A stretch of DNA of 38,511 nt. It comes from Amoeboradix gromovi (Eukaryota > Sanchytriomycota > Sanchytriomycetes > Sanchytriales > Sanchytriaceae). Each line of letters starts with the position of its first letter. Within the stretch, counting starts at the first letter, position 1. Where the stretch lies: NCBI GenBank assembly GCA_018985225.1, contig JADGIF010000020.1, forward strand, positions 1 through 38,511, given 5' to 3'. The notes beneath the pieces are model-generated. The model did no database searches, was not told where the DNA came from, and saw only the letters and a list, made by a program, of their open reading frames with translations. A program made the translations under genes and the position numbers. Positions 25,901 to 34,631 of the stretch are shown in pieces.

Positions 25901-28900
25901 CAGATAGTGAGGTAGAGGGTATTCATTTTTAACCCATTTAAACAATCCATCAAGAGATTGCTAGTATTTAAATGAATCACATGATCCTGGTAACTCGCAA
26001 ATGTAGGAGCATCCACTAACTGCCACAAATCAACATTGAATATTAGTTTATTTAGTCCGTTTATGCTAAATTGGAATAAAACGTCAACAGTACTAGGGGC
26101 CATTGTCTTGTAGTTCAACATTAACAGATTATTGAGCATACTAATTGCTGATGACAATAAGCCATTAGAGAGAGATACTGATGACCCGCTATTTGTTGCA
26201 GTATTTGCTATTGCATTGTTTTCGTTCAGTATACTCAACACATATGTAACATACTGATTGAGCACTCCTAAATCCATTATATTCAATGCTAATGGCTGCG
26301 CTATCAGATCAAATGTCAAGTTACTACTATAGCTGCTACTGTGAACAATGGCGTTGTTAGGTACCCTTATAACATTCACGTTGCTAGAATAATAAGAATT
26401 AAAGTCAATTAATAGCGGATCGGTGTTAATTATGGGGTTGAATATGAATCCGATTGATATTAAGCTGTTGGTATTATATTCTTTTAATACCAAAGGCATG
26501 TTAAATTGGTTAATTAGTGATATGGGTAGATTGTAAAATGTACTTAATTCAAATAAATGCAGTTTGTTCACAGATATAACTATGAATGGTATGACGATAA
26601 CACCTAGTCCTATTTCCTCGTCATGGGGTATACCATTTATAATAAAGTAGATTCTCAATGAATTCTTGTGTCTAGTTAGGGTTATAAGTATCTTGTTGTT
26701 GGTTAATGGTTGTGCATCGGTGTGAATACATTTATTAAATATCTTGTTATTTTTGAAACTAATAATCATATTTACTTTACCACCAACCGAATGAATCATA
26801 GAAATATTAAAGTCCAAATGAGTGATATTTAATGTAGCATCATTCTTTACTATTTTGTAATTCATGTAAATCGTCAATCCAACTGCATCCATGAATGGTA
26901 CACTAGGGAATTTAATTGGTTCAAAACAAATCAGTTCAGTTTTGTTGTGAATAGATACCAAGTTAGTATGGAACAAGAGCCAGGTACTTAGCTTATCCGA
27001 TGTGTTACAATTTTTGAGTAGCAAATGTGATTTGTTGAATAGTAATGAATTAAAAGTGTGCGATGCCAATGATTCATGTAGCAATCTCCAAATGGTCAGC
27101 TCTGATTTAGAATGAATATGTTCAAATAAATCATAAAAGTTAACATGGTTAATAGCCAGTAATGGTAAATGCAAATTTACAAACTGGTTTAGCTTGCCCA
27201 ACAATGTTTCAATAACCTGATGAGATGTACATCTGCTGATTAGATCTGTCAGTAATGGGACAGAAACATAGGTAATAGCAGGCATAGTTAACTCACAAAG
27301 CAACAAATCACATATGTCATTCAAATCCTCAGGGCCCAGCTTTATCGATTTAAAATAATTAAATATATCATTGTAATTGATACTATCAGTTATGTATAGT
27401 GTAGATTTGTGGATTAGTTGCTTATAAAAAGTAAGAAATTTGATACCATGATGGCTATTTAAATTGGAGTAAAATATGTTCAGTAAGTTATAATGAATAA
27501 TCATAGATTGGATAGATTGCTTGTTGCTTAAATCATCACAAACACTGAGTATATCTGTAAATACGTCCATTAATAGTACAAGGGTATTTGAGTTGGTAGA
27601 TTTGATCAGGACAGAAATAAAATAATCCACATCAGAGATATTAAAGTATTGAAGTACCTTGGTTGAATCTTTGCTGTAAACAGTGGATTTTGTAACATTA
27701 GAGATGTACAATGTAATTAAGGGCTGAAATTCCTTGTCTTTGATATTGTTAAATAATATATCAATCAACGAATGGTCCTTAAGTATTTCACTTATAATCA
27801 TTACATTATCAATGCAAAACCAATAAAGCGCATCAAAACAATCAGAATATAAATGGCAGTTTTTAAATATGAATTTGTCCCACTCTTGCGCAATCAAGCA
27901 GTCCTGGAACTGGTTCCTCAACTTTTCGTGATTTCGTAGTAATAGCGTAGAATAGTTAATAGACAACTGAGGATATTTGACAGAATAAGATCTCATGAAC
28001 TTGGATATAAATAGCAGATAAAACGCTCGAATGTCTTCACTCGAAGCGCTTGAAGGGGAATTACTTCCTTCAATAGACAAATCACCATCCAGTAATAGGT
28101 CAATACATTTATCGCGAATGCTAACATCGGAACTAAGGTTAACAAGCATTAAATCAGCATTAGATTGAAGGAAACTAGTAGGCGGTAACGCCCTAAAAGT
28201 AGATAATTCATGCATGCACATAAACGTGAATTTCATAGCATCACTAGAAGCATCGACGAATTGATCAACTAACTGAGTTATTACATTGTGGCAGTACTCT
28301 AGCTTGGATATACAATGGGATAAAATAGTGATAGACTTACTAGTCCATTCATTGAAGAAATAGATTCTAGGGTAGACTGCGCAGTTTTTGATTATAATAA
28401 AAGATTCCTGATTAGAATTTAAAGATTTGGACACCAAATTAAAAAAATTTTTAAACATAGTTAAAGACTCATGTTTAGATATCAGATGGCGCAAAGACAG
28501 CAAAACCCAACAATATAAAAATAAACATAACTCTTCTAAATCATACTTTGAGATTTCAAGCTGTTTAAAAGACAGCACATCTTCAGCACTAATATCAGAG
28601 CTAAAACTGAAAGATGCTATTATAGCTAACAGGGTGTACTTTTTAGGAAAATCAGAGCCTAAATGCTTCATAAGAAACGGAACAGAAATGTTGCTGGACT
28701 TTTTGACTGGAACTATGATATTAGGAATGCAGCCCTGCTGGATAATCTTGGCAATAACCAAATTAGTATCAATTGAGAAATAGATAGCTTTTGTTAATGG
28801 TTCACTTAATCGTTCTTCTTTGCATAGCTTATCTAGTGTTACCTTGCCATATCTGGATAGTAATTCAAGATCCTTAACACCCTCCAGTAACTTGTCTGGA

Positions 28901-29067
28901 ATATATTCATATTTTAACTGCTTTAAAGACCTAACATGAATTCTTTGAAAATAATCACTTGCTTTCTTAAGGCTATCTTCGGTTTTAAGTTTTTCATACT
29001 CTTTCCACAGCCTGGTCATTTCTTCGTGATTATTCATGTCATTAAAAGATATTTTCTTGGAGAACAT
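22924..29067 (-). CDS. Giant BEACH-family-like protein lacking a visible BEACH domain
   Basis: This single 2047-residue frame has an N-terminal coiled/helical start (MTRLWKEYEKLKTEDSLKKA) and a very long helical region. Around 720-870 is a concanavalin-like beta domain (INGIPHDEEIGLGVIVIPF). After more helices and a proline/alanine linker (about 1525-1550, PAAVPPAPLSTP) comes a PH-BEACH-like fold near 1620-1740 (EISNIFNNLVLFDGGTYMMI, then TNRLKFIHKK). The C-terminus (about 1770-2047) has WD40-like repeats (IVVGYKDGQIIKHRI, CSCSKDMVLIHGLNSG). That order is the LYST/neurobeachin/WDFY architecture of membrane-trafficking scaffolds. The BEACH domain that should lie between PH and WD40 is not seen in the continuous frame. 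Family membership is inferred from domain order; sequence identity is low. Confidence 0.5.
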   Translation of the reverse strand: MFSKKISFNDMNNHEEMTRLWKEYEKLKTEDSLKKASDYFQRIHVRSLKQLKYEYIPDKLLEGVKDLELLSRYGKVTLDKLCKEERLSEPLTKAIYFSIDTNLVIAKIIQQGCIPNIIVPVKKSSNISVPFLMKHLGSDFPKKYTLLAIIASFSFSSDISAEDVLSFKQLEISKYDLEELCLFLYCWVLLSLRHLISKHESLTMFKNFFNLVSKSLNSNQESFIIIKNCAVYPRIYFFNEWTSKSITILSHCISKLEYCHNVITQLVDQFVDASSDAMKFTFMCMHELSTFRALPPTSFLQSNADLMLVNLSSDVSIRDKCIDLLLDGDLSIEGSNSPSSASSEDIRAFYLLFISKFMRSYSVKYPQLSINYSTLLLRNHEKLRNQFQDCLIAQEWDKFIFKNCHLYSDCFDALYWFCIDNVMIISEILKDHSLIDILFNNIKDKEFQPLITLYISNVTKSTVYSKDSTKVLQYFNISDVDYFISVLIKSTNSNTLVLLMDVFTDILSVCDDLSNKQSIQSMIIHYNLLNIFYSNLNSHHGIKFLTFYKQLIHKSTLYITDSINYNDIFNYFKSIKLGPEDLNDICDLLLCELTMPAITYVSVPLLTDLISRCTSHQVIETLLGKLNQFVNLHLPLLAINHVNFYDLFEHIHSKSELTIWRLLHESLASHTFNSLLFNKSHLLLKNCNTSDKLSTWLLFHTNLVSIHNKTELICFEPIKFPSVPFMDAVGLTIYMNYKIVKNDATLNITHLDFNISMIHSVGGKVNMIISFKNNKIFNKCIHTDAQPLTNNKILITLTRHKNSLRIYFIINGIPHDEEIGLGVIVIPFIVISVNKLHLFELSTFYNLPISLINQFNMPLVLKEYNTNSLISIGFIFNPIINTDPLLIDFNSYYSSNVNVIRVPNNAIVHSSSYSSNLTFDLIAQPLALNIMDLGVLNQYVTYVLSILNENNAIANTATNSGSSVSLSNGLLSSAISMLNNLLMLNYKTMAPSTVDVLFQFSINGLNKLIFNVDLWQLVDAPTFASYQDHVIHLNTSNLLMDCLNGLKMNTLYLTICISIIYTNINDLLPMACVYIKQLPSSIISKIIDALIPSNMLLDILNHGSIIILLKSLMSDYTVVQSICSFIVKYYKWSSPLLVFDAKTVAAVKNTICIKKPELILNISDLKEYYNVHDYYLLLHACMNSTMEIQNINTIISKMPTHYSFIVEYMGLESWGMPFVILHSKYKEIQELHVKWINHILNVGNMQMVYKYMSGFVYNGNNTLLYVNNAYIMNTVSEMYLNKEINVNQLHDHYKMIWGLWTLNYNSSNGITGNEARVVYNTRFGSTSSISLYTNNTDVITNPWKYNIDILEKVISKCHLVLDLQVNESIIFYYFNLIIMGIYMNNSSCRGSFMSLFNRIWSDKVLLNKVINKYYIGIVTEESLIVICIVLYPYYKYNEYTRSLGEIIKYVTRKYPNNPLFDVGDVELDVVASKLIETDEINEILKEMDEHDKYNRLQSVKGIQEYLQVGEKATEEDDATSYTSTNASVPVLAETTPAAVPPAPLSTPISSIISNINTFNSIMNMNTDKVQYTIDNHVNLEGIQRKLVPCTSKSSTNCVLNDLLKHNVYTEELNVLNEWSINQIDKVYSLQVLVNDVKCTMVLNQDMITTSSSSATAVYFVSEISNIFNNLVLFDGGTYMMIVFNNKDDKMIFNKHVIQYGIDVLDIELLTMKRDDYYSHITTEYKHGGITGTMYTNRLKFIHKKSEANSFTNDIYSSKMHRHWIEMEPKVDIAHLLEVTSCDIQHGKEWILNTNCGVYSVAQNKISKVNITGIVDMIVHSKRGYYYSINILGIMIYQQDGMLVSPIITEGYSNMHKGLHEPSVVCKSEDDRWIVVGYKDGQIIKHRINKLTGMIRSNSRIMGHVFCIDVMQTQSDNDILCSCSKDMVLIHGLNSGTLIKRLKISGTINSIIITPIKGDLILLNTTNKLKYIQHYDVNGELKSTSQTTVEKIKSGDMGHFLGLEEDSLIVFDVNNMQITRKIYVENLLDYSFINGEMMVITKDKLIKY

Positions 29068-29720
29068 AATTTGTATCAGATTTCCGCTTTATGTCCCACG
29101 AGCCCCAAAACTAGGACCGACTTTCTGCTGGATAAGAATTTTATGGTGACTCAGCCAATTTCTTCTTCAATTATAAGCTTCTAATTTTGCTTGTCTTTTA
29201 ATCTTAAAAGCTAATGATACACATCAACAGAAACACTACAAAAAGAAACGGCTAATCAATTGTCCACTTAAACCGAGCGTTTTATTCGGGTTCCTTTGGG
29301 TGTGCTTGAACATTAAATTTTTCCTTCCGAATCAGTTAACAGATATGAGACTTTATTTGATATAAGTCTTTAAAAATGCATGATTAAACTTGTGATGAAT
29401 TTTGTGACAAGTTTTGCGGTTGTTTATAATTTTCAATGTAATTCTCAAATGAAGTAAAAGTAAACTTATGAAATCCAATTACTAGCAGTCAACAATACTG
29501 TCGGATACTAAGATCTTTGTTACGGGTAGCTGATCAGACCGACGTGCTTGACAAGTGGCCAGAAAAAGCCTTAGGTCTGGTTTTTATTTCTTGTCTTTAT
29601 GCTTTTCAAATTTGCTAGAGTAGATCTAAATACAGTTCTACTCATATTTTCGTTTTATTGCCACAGTCAGTGTTCATCAAATGATGTCCAGGATGCATGT
29701 AGCCCTCATTACCAAATATA
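29068..29720. other. Intergenic stretch with a possible solo inverted-repeat fragment
   Basis: This is the upstream region of the giant gene. Positions 29093-29140 (CCCCAAAACTAGGACCGACTTTCTG) resemble the inner terminal repeat of the element at 29721 (AAAACTGGACTAACTTTCTG). No gene is visible. Confidence 0.4.
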
Positions 29721-30127
29721 TGGGACACCAAATATAAAAACTGGACTAACTTTCTGTAACAGCTTGGAACATTATTTCAAGTATTTATTAACCGATAGTG
29801 AGTTAAATTAATCTGACTGGTCCAAGTAAATTATTTTAGTATAAAAGCTTTTAATCCATCATAATCTTAGAAACAATGACTAAGAAGAAGAAGAAAAAGA
29901 AACAGATAAAGAGTATCGTCTAAGATAATGCACCTTTTGCTTAGACACTCAAATACCTCGTATATTTGAAAGAGACAGCGGGTCATCTTGTTATATTTTA
30001 AAGAGGGAAATGTCATTAATGAAAAAGAATTGGTTTCAAAGAAGGAATTTATTAATAATAGTATCTCCTCCTTATGGAGCACCTACTTTAAAGACGACTT
30101 GGTCTAGTTTTTATATTTGGTGCCCCA
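29721..30127 (+). mobile_element. About 410 bp terminal-inverted-repeat element, copy 2
   Basis: The left end reads TGGGACACCAAATATAAAAA and the right end, reversed, reads TGGGGCACCAAATATAAAAA. The interior matches copy 1 (15207-15621) in opposite orientation. The conserved peptide segment runs on the plus strand from about 29918 (CTFCLD ... IFERDSGSSCYILKR), but has a TAA where copy 1 has AAA. One base is also lost near 30050, which shifts the frame, so this copy is broken. Its right end lies 55 bp from the start of the WD40 gene. Confidence 0.72.
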
Positions 30128-30182
30128 TTAGTCATTGTATATCCGATTTATTTTTCCTAAAATACCCCTTTGTTTAACTCTA

Positions 30183-31212
30183 ATGACTATATCTTCAGAT
30201 CCATCGCCATTTTTATTCACCAAACTACCAGCTAAGAGATATAGTATTAAGACAACAATACAACATTGGCAACTCAGAGATTTGATAGCATGCCCAAACG
30301 ATCCTCATGAAATTTTTCATGTAAACCAAAACAATGTTAGTATATTTAACACCAAATCAAACACAGTTAATCCTATAATGAGAGAGTTAACTTTTTCACC
30401 AACCTCAATGTATGTAGGACACGGGTATGTAGCAGCTGGAGGACAAAGAAGCCAGCTAATGGTAAGACAACTGAGTACTAATTGGTATGCTCATACAAGT
30501 GTGGGAGGATCTATAAATAATAGTATAGCCATAACATACCACCCAATACATGGCCATAGACTACTTATCTGTAACAACGATGAAAGTATAAAAGTTTATA
30601 CATTACCTGGATTGCAACGGGTATTGTCTATTCCTTTACCTACTGCTGTTAACTACGTTTCCGTAAGCCCGGATGGTACTATGATGATTGTTACCGGCGA
30701 TGTGAATTCTGTCTTTCTGTTTCAAATTACAAATAGTGGAGAATATGTCCTTCAAAATACCCTGACTACGTCATCAGATGCCGGTTTCTCTGCTTCATGG
30801 AACCAATCATCGGAAAGATTTGCAGTAGCCAGCCAAGACGGTTGTGTAAGTGTATTTGACATCAAGAACATGAATGACAAAATAGCTAAACTGCAAACTC
30901 AGCAGTGGCCAAGAGCTAAAGGAGCAGCAAGAAATGTTAAATTCAGCCCTAGCGGATCTATAGACTTACTAATGTTTAGCGAGCATGTGAGTTATGTACA
31001 TTTAGTAGATGCTCGTACATTTAATGATAGACAACTAATTAGAGTGGCACCTGATGATCACGATTTGCATATAAGTGGTATATCTTTCTCCTCAGATAGC
31101 AAAAGATGCTACGTTGGTAATTATGGTTAACCTAGGTTTAGAAAATTCAATATTGGACTATAGCATAGATACCATAAGCAGGAGGAGTTTCCCGCAAGGA
31201 TCAGTGAACTAA
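30183..31212 (+). CDS. DUF2415-type WD40 repeat protein, one 19-nt intron
   Basis: This 336-residue beta-propeller protein belongs to a family well conserved in fungi, including fission yeast C2A9.03-like proteins, whose function is poorly known. Landmarks are HWQLRDLIACPNDP, YVAAGGQRSQLMVRQLS, VGGSINNSIAI, LLICNNDESIKVYTLPG, AVNYVSVSPDGTMMIVTGD, VASQDGCVSVFDI and the signature LLMFSEHVSYVHLVDARTF. The frame opens upstream only through a TTG, so the ATG at 30183 (MTISSDPSPF) is the start. A 19-nt intron (31117-31135) is removed to join CYVG to LENSILDYSIDTISRRSFP, giving the expected end of the propeller. AATAAAT lies 11 nt after the stop (31224-31230). An inverted-repeat element ends 55 bp upstream and may supply promoter sequence. 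Family identification is strong. Confidence 0.87.
31117..31135 (+). other. 19-nt intron in the WD40 gene
   Basis: The intron reads GTAATTATGGTTAACCTAG, in phase 1. Retention ends the protein four codons later; removal completes the propeller. Intron position 14 is A inside TTAAC. Confidence 0.92.
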
Positions 31213-31498
31213 AAGTGACTGTTAATAAATGTATGTAACTTAAGTTAACTCGATTTCGCGGTTGCTGTTAGAAAGCAGTACATGTGTAATAGACAACTCT
31301 ATGTGCGCGGCGATAGAACTGGTATTAGATCCAGTGTTACTTTTTAAGCTGTAAAATGGCTCAGAGTCCTGCTGTATAAACAGCTTCAATTTGAAGTGTA
31401 GTTGATATTATATAAATTGCAGAAAAACAAATTTATTAGCCAATAGTAGTGCAGAGCATTATGTGCACGATTTACATTTTCATCAATAAACTTTAGGT
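31213..31498. other. Intergenic stretch between converging genes
   Basis: This carries the poly(A) signals of both neighbours: AATAAAT at 31224-31230 on the plus strand, and AATAAATTTG on the minus strand at 31437-31428, about 60 nt past the DOT1 stop. No coding frame is visible. Confidence 0.55.
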
Positions 31499-32680
31499 TC
31501 ATTGGTCATTCAGTGAATTGTATTTCCTCAATGGCTCTCTATCCACAACATGAACAAAGAAGTTCCCTGGTGCATCGCTCCAGCTAACATAATCATTAAA
31601 ATATTCTTCTTCTTGGCAATGCAAAATACTCTCAATGTGATTGACATTCCTAGCAGTGATTCTAGCGTCCAATGGTGTAGTTTGTGCAAAACTCTTCATA
31701 CTAATTATATATGTACCATCTTGCAAATCCAAAAAGTGCTGCTGTAAAGATTGATTTGTTTGTGAATTGAAAACATAGTTGTTAACGAACACTACCGTGG
31801 CCATTTTCAACAAGGTATGGACTTGTGGGTGGTTCATAATGTCACCCTTGTATAACCCAATATTGCCAACAGGTTGATTGTAGTAAAACATGCGAGTATT
31901 GAACTCTTTTCTTAACTGAAAAGATAGATCAGCAGTGTTTTGCATTACTTCAATTCCGTATGAATCACAGCGAACTAGCCCTGCCATCTGACAAACTACA
32001 TTTCCAATGCCACTACCCAGATCAACAAATACGCTGCGTTCATCCATTTTGCATATCTCAATGATACGTTCTACGAATCTCAAATTGATTTCACCATATA
32101 CATTATCACTAAAAGCTTGATATTTGTTGAGTTCGTTCAACCTCGGTTCTATGATGCGATTATAAGATTGTTCATATATGTGCTCAATCATCTCCACATT
32201 GCTTTTTTCTAAATTGCTCTTCATTTCTAAATACTCAGCACCCTTGTTCATTCTGATAAACATATTGGGTATTTTATCCTGCAAATAACCGACTACGTAG
32301 TGAACCTCAGCAGCTGATTTTATCTTAACGTTAAACATTTGAATAGCATTAGCAAACATTTTGAAATCCTTTTTCTGTTTGGCTTTCTTTAGTTGCCGTT
32401 TAATTGGAAATTCGTCAAAGAAAGCTTTTAATTTCATTTCTTCCGTCATGCAGACACAGTACTTCATGATGAAGTGCACTGTATCAATGACCTCGTCTAC
32501 TGAATAATCATCTAGTTGTAAAAATTCCATTCTATTTAACCGAGGGTAGTTCAATGCAATGACAGGCATGTTAAATTTGGAACTATGCTCAAAATAGCTC
32601 TTATTAGATGAATAGTGAGTTACGTCATCCAAGTCAATGTCTTCATTATCAAAATAGAAAGAGAATGGGTCTTCCGACAT
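31499..32680 (-). CDS. DOT1: DOT1 histone H3 lysine-79 methyltransferase
   Basis: This 393-residue nuclear protein methylates H3K79 on nucleosomes using S-adenosylmethionine. The DOT1 catalytic fold is complete: the substrate-side loop YNRIIEPRLNELNKY (173-187), VYGE (194-197), motif I VDLGSGIGNVV (219-229) for SAM binding, GIEVM (242-246), the GD pair at 279-280 and VFVNNYVF (297-304). Residues 80-130 form a basic, helical N-terminal region (IKRQLKKAKQKKDFK) that may contact DNA or ubiquitinated H2B; this is inference. The leader has TTTTTTAAAACAGG directly before the ATG. It lies 167 bp downstream of NUF2 on the same strand. Identification is firm. Confidence 0.93.
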   Translation of the reverse strand: MSEDPFSFYFDNEDIDLDDVTHYSSNKSYFEHSSKFNMPVIALNYPRLNRMEFLQLDDYSVDEVIDTVHFIMKYCVCMTEEMKLKAFFDEFPIKRQLKKAKQKKDFKMFANAIQMFNVKIKSAAEVHYVVGYLQDKIPNMFIRMNKGAEYLEMKSNLEKSNVEMIEHIYEQSYNRIIEPRLNELNKYQAFSDNVYGEINLRFVERIIEICKMDERSVFVDLGSGIGNVVCQMAGLVRCDSYGIEVMQNTADLSFQLRKEFNTRMFYYNQPVGNIGLYKGDIMNHPQVHTLLKMATVVFVNNYVFNSQTNQSLQQHFLDLQDGTYIISMKSFAQTTPLDARITARNVNHIESILHCQEEEYFNDYVSWSDAPGNFFVHVVDREPLRKYNSLNDQ

Positions 32681-32847
32681 CCTGTTTTAAAAAAGTTAAG
32701 TTTTAAGCAACAAAAGTGTGTAATGGAAAAGTTTATAATCTCAGAATCACAAAACGAGTAGCTGCTCATGTTGAATATATGTTGTGCCAATCAAGTAAAG
32801 AGTATACATACTTGGCGTTGTATTAAACTTTAAAATGAACAAATTTA

Positions 32848-34092
32848 TTAAATCTCCTTTTGTATGGAAGATGTATAATTCACAACAACCTCTTTCAGTT
32901 CTCTTAAATGGTAATCCAATTCGGATTGCTCAGATTCTATTTTGCGTTCCAGCTGGGTTATCTCTAATCTTAACAAGTGACATTGTTCTTCCAACCTGGC
33001 AACTTCTTTACTAGTTTCTGTCTCTCCATTCTGAATTACAGTCAGCTCTGTTTGCAAGTTATGCAGCTTCATATTTCCGATCCGTTGTTTATCTTTAATC
33101 TGATCGTTTAGCTTATTAGTTCGTTCTTGCATTGAATTGTACTGCCTTTGCATCTGCTGCAGTTTTATATCAATGTTTTTGTGTTCTAGTTGTTTATCAT
33201 GAAGTAACTGGTTCGATTGGGCACGATTCAGTGATAAATTCTTATTTTCCGTAACTAATTGTTTGCATTCGTTTAGAATGCCATTAAGTTGATTAAAGTA
33301 ATGATTTATATCCTGTAAAACATTATATCTACCATGCAATTGTAAATACTGCTGATCTTGGTTCACTGATTTGGATTTCAATTCAGTAATTTGAGTTTTT
33401 AAATTCTCTAAATTGTTCATAAAAACTTCCATATCCTCAATCCTTTTACTGTTTATAAGCTCTATGCTCTCATTCACAGTTAGAGTTTTAAAGTCAATTC
33501 CATTTATTTCATCATTCAAAGCCGTCTTTTTTAATTTCAGCTGTTGCAAATGAGTTGTAAACTTAACTTGCTGCTTCTTGAAGTCTTTCAGCTTGTTTGT
33601 TAACTCCGTGTTTTCTTGTTCACACTTTGCTATTTCGACCATTTCCAATTCCTTAGACTTTTTGACTTTCGTCAATTCCTGTTCCAATTGAATCTTTTGG
33701 TCATTATAGATCTCCTTATTATCAACTAGCATTTGAACATTCTGAACGGTTTCAGTAATTCCACTCTGCAAGTCCATTTTTAATTGCAAGAAATGTATAG
33801 ATCCACACAATATTTTGCGGAATTTGGATGACTCCGGTTTAAGTAGGTCGTTGAATGAGTACTCGGGAACAAATAGCTTTATTATGCGCTGAGACTGCTT
33901 GAATATGGTTATCATTTGCAATGTATCTTCCAATTGCTGAATTTGTTTCCCTGTAATTAAATACATAAGGGATTGGATAGTATTTTGAACAAGAAGAGTC
34001 TTCGGTTTGATTATATCATCTTGCTGTAAATGTACATTGAAAGTGGCAAGAATAGATATCAAATCTGGCATTTTGAGCATTGGGTATGACAT
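32848..34092 (-). CDS. NUF2: Kinetochore protein Nuf2 (NDC80 complex)
   Basis: Nuf2 pairs with Ndc80 to attach kinetochores to spindle microtubules. This 414-residue protein starts with the calponin-homology-like head (residues 1 to about 110). Its landmarks are the family's opening YPMLKMPDLISIL, DDIIKPKTLLVQNTIQSLM and SFNDLLKPESSKFRKILCGSIHFLQ. From about 120 to the end it is a continuous coiled coil rich in Q, K and E with heptad leucines (KIQLEQELTKVKKSKELE, LEEQCHLLRLEITQLERKI). Length fits the family (about 440-460), slightly short. The stop overlaps TTAATAAATTTG, a likely poly(A) signal. The leader ends GTAAAACACAGTC before the ATG. Identification is firm. Confidence 0.9.
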   Translation of the reverse strand: MSYPMLKMPDLISILATFNVHLQQDDIIKPKTLLVQNTIQSLMYLITGKQIQQLEDTLQMITIFKQSQRIIKLFVPEYSFNDLLKPESSKFRKILCGSIHFLQLKMDLQSGITETVQNVQMLVDNKEIYNDQKIQLEQELTKVKKSKELEMVEIAKCEQENTELTNKLKDFKKQQVKFTTHLQQLKLKKTALNDEINGIDFKTLTVNESIELINSKRIEDMEVFMNNLENLKTQITELKSKSVNQDQQYLQLHGRYNVLQDINHYFNQLNGILNECKQLVTENKNLSLNRAQSNQLLHDKQLEHKNIDIKLQQMQRQYNSMQERTNKLNDQIKDKQRIGNMKLHNLQTELTVIQNGETETSKEVARLEEQCHLLRLEITQLERKIESEQSELDYHLRELKEVVVNYTSSIQKEI

Positions 34093-34631
34093 GACTGTGT
34101 TTTACAATTTGGGACCCAAGTTTCAGCAAATATCTCCAGCTCTAAGTCGGAGCACATCCTGGAAAGATGTGTCAGTCCCACAATATGTGTATCATACAAT
34201 GTCCTTATTATAAGAAACGTCTCCATATCATATCATCTCAGCCATAGCAAATCAAACCTTTATAACATCACTGGGATATACAGAAGGTATACAACAATAA
34301 AAGAAATGCAACACGCATACATGTGCAAACTGACATTTAGAAGAAAATAGGGACCATAATTTGAAACTAATTGCGGCCTTGTTCAATGCTGACTCAATAT
34401 TCTAGCCATTCCAGTTTCTTGTGTAAGCAGTCCGGCCTTCTCCGTTAACCTAGGAATACTTTTGACGTTCTCGGTAACCAATACTTCTTGTGAGGAGAAT
34501 AATAATTTGCGATACTTTCGGTATAAGGAACATAATCTAGTTTACTTTTTGTAGCATAGCTCAATAAAATAATGGTTTCCGCCAGCTTCAAATTTCTTGG
34601 TTTAGATATTTTAATTTGAAAACTCCTTGTT
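34093..34631. other. Intergenic stretch between divergent genes, with a hairpin repeat
   Basis: This is the divergent promoter region of NUF2 and the USP7-like gene, carrying the repeat at 34111-34180. A minus-strand open frame at 34445-34639 begins only with GTG and is not supported. Confidence 0.5.
34111..34180. repeat. About 70 bp hairpin repeat, copy 2
   Basis: This aligns with 19077-19144. It contains a perfect 6-bp hairpin, CACATC (34153-34158) with GATGTG (34166-34171). It starts GGGACCC and ends AGTCCCA, giving weak terminal inverted repeats. It lies in the NUF2 promoter, 19 bp from its ATG. Confidence 0.6.

Noticed and set aside
29925-30000. A DNAPF-like peptide in another frame of the inverted-repeat element, recalling Tc1/mariner or IS630 transposases
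   Set aside because: Both copies have stops on either side at the same places, and the substitutions do not favour synonymous sites in this frame. The adjacent frame is the conserved one.
29867-30082. A minus-strand 71-residue frame inside the inverted-repeat element
   Set aside because: The two-copy comparison shows that the selected frame is on the opposite strand, with synonymous changes; this frame is not conserved between copies.
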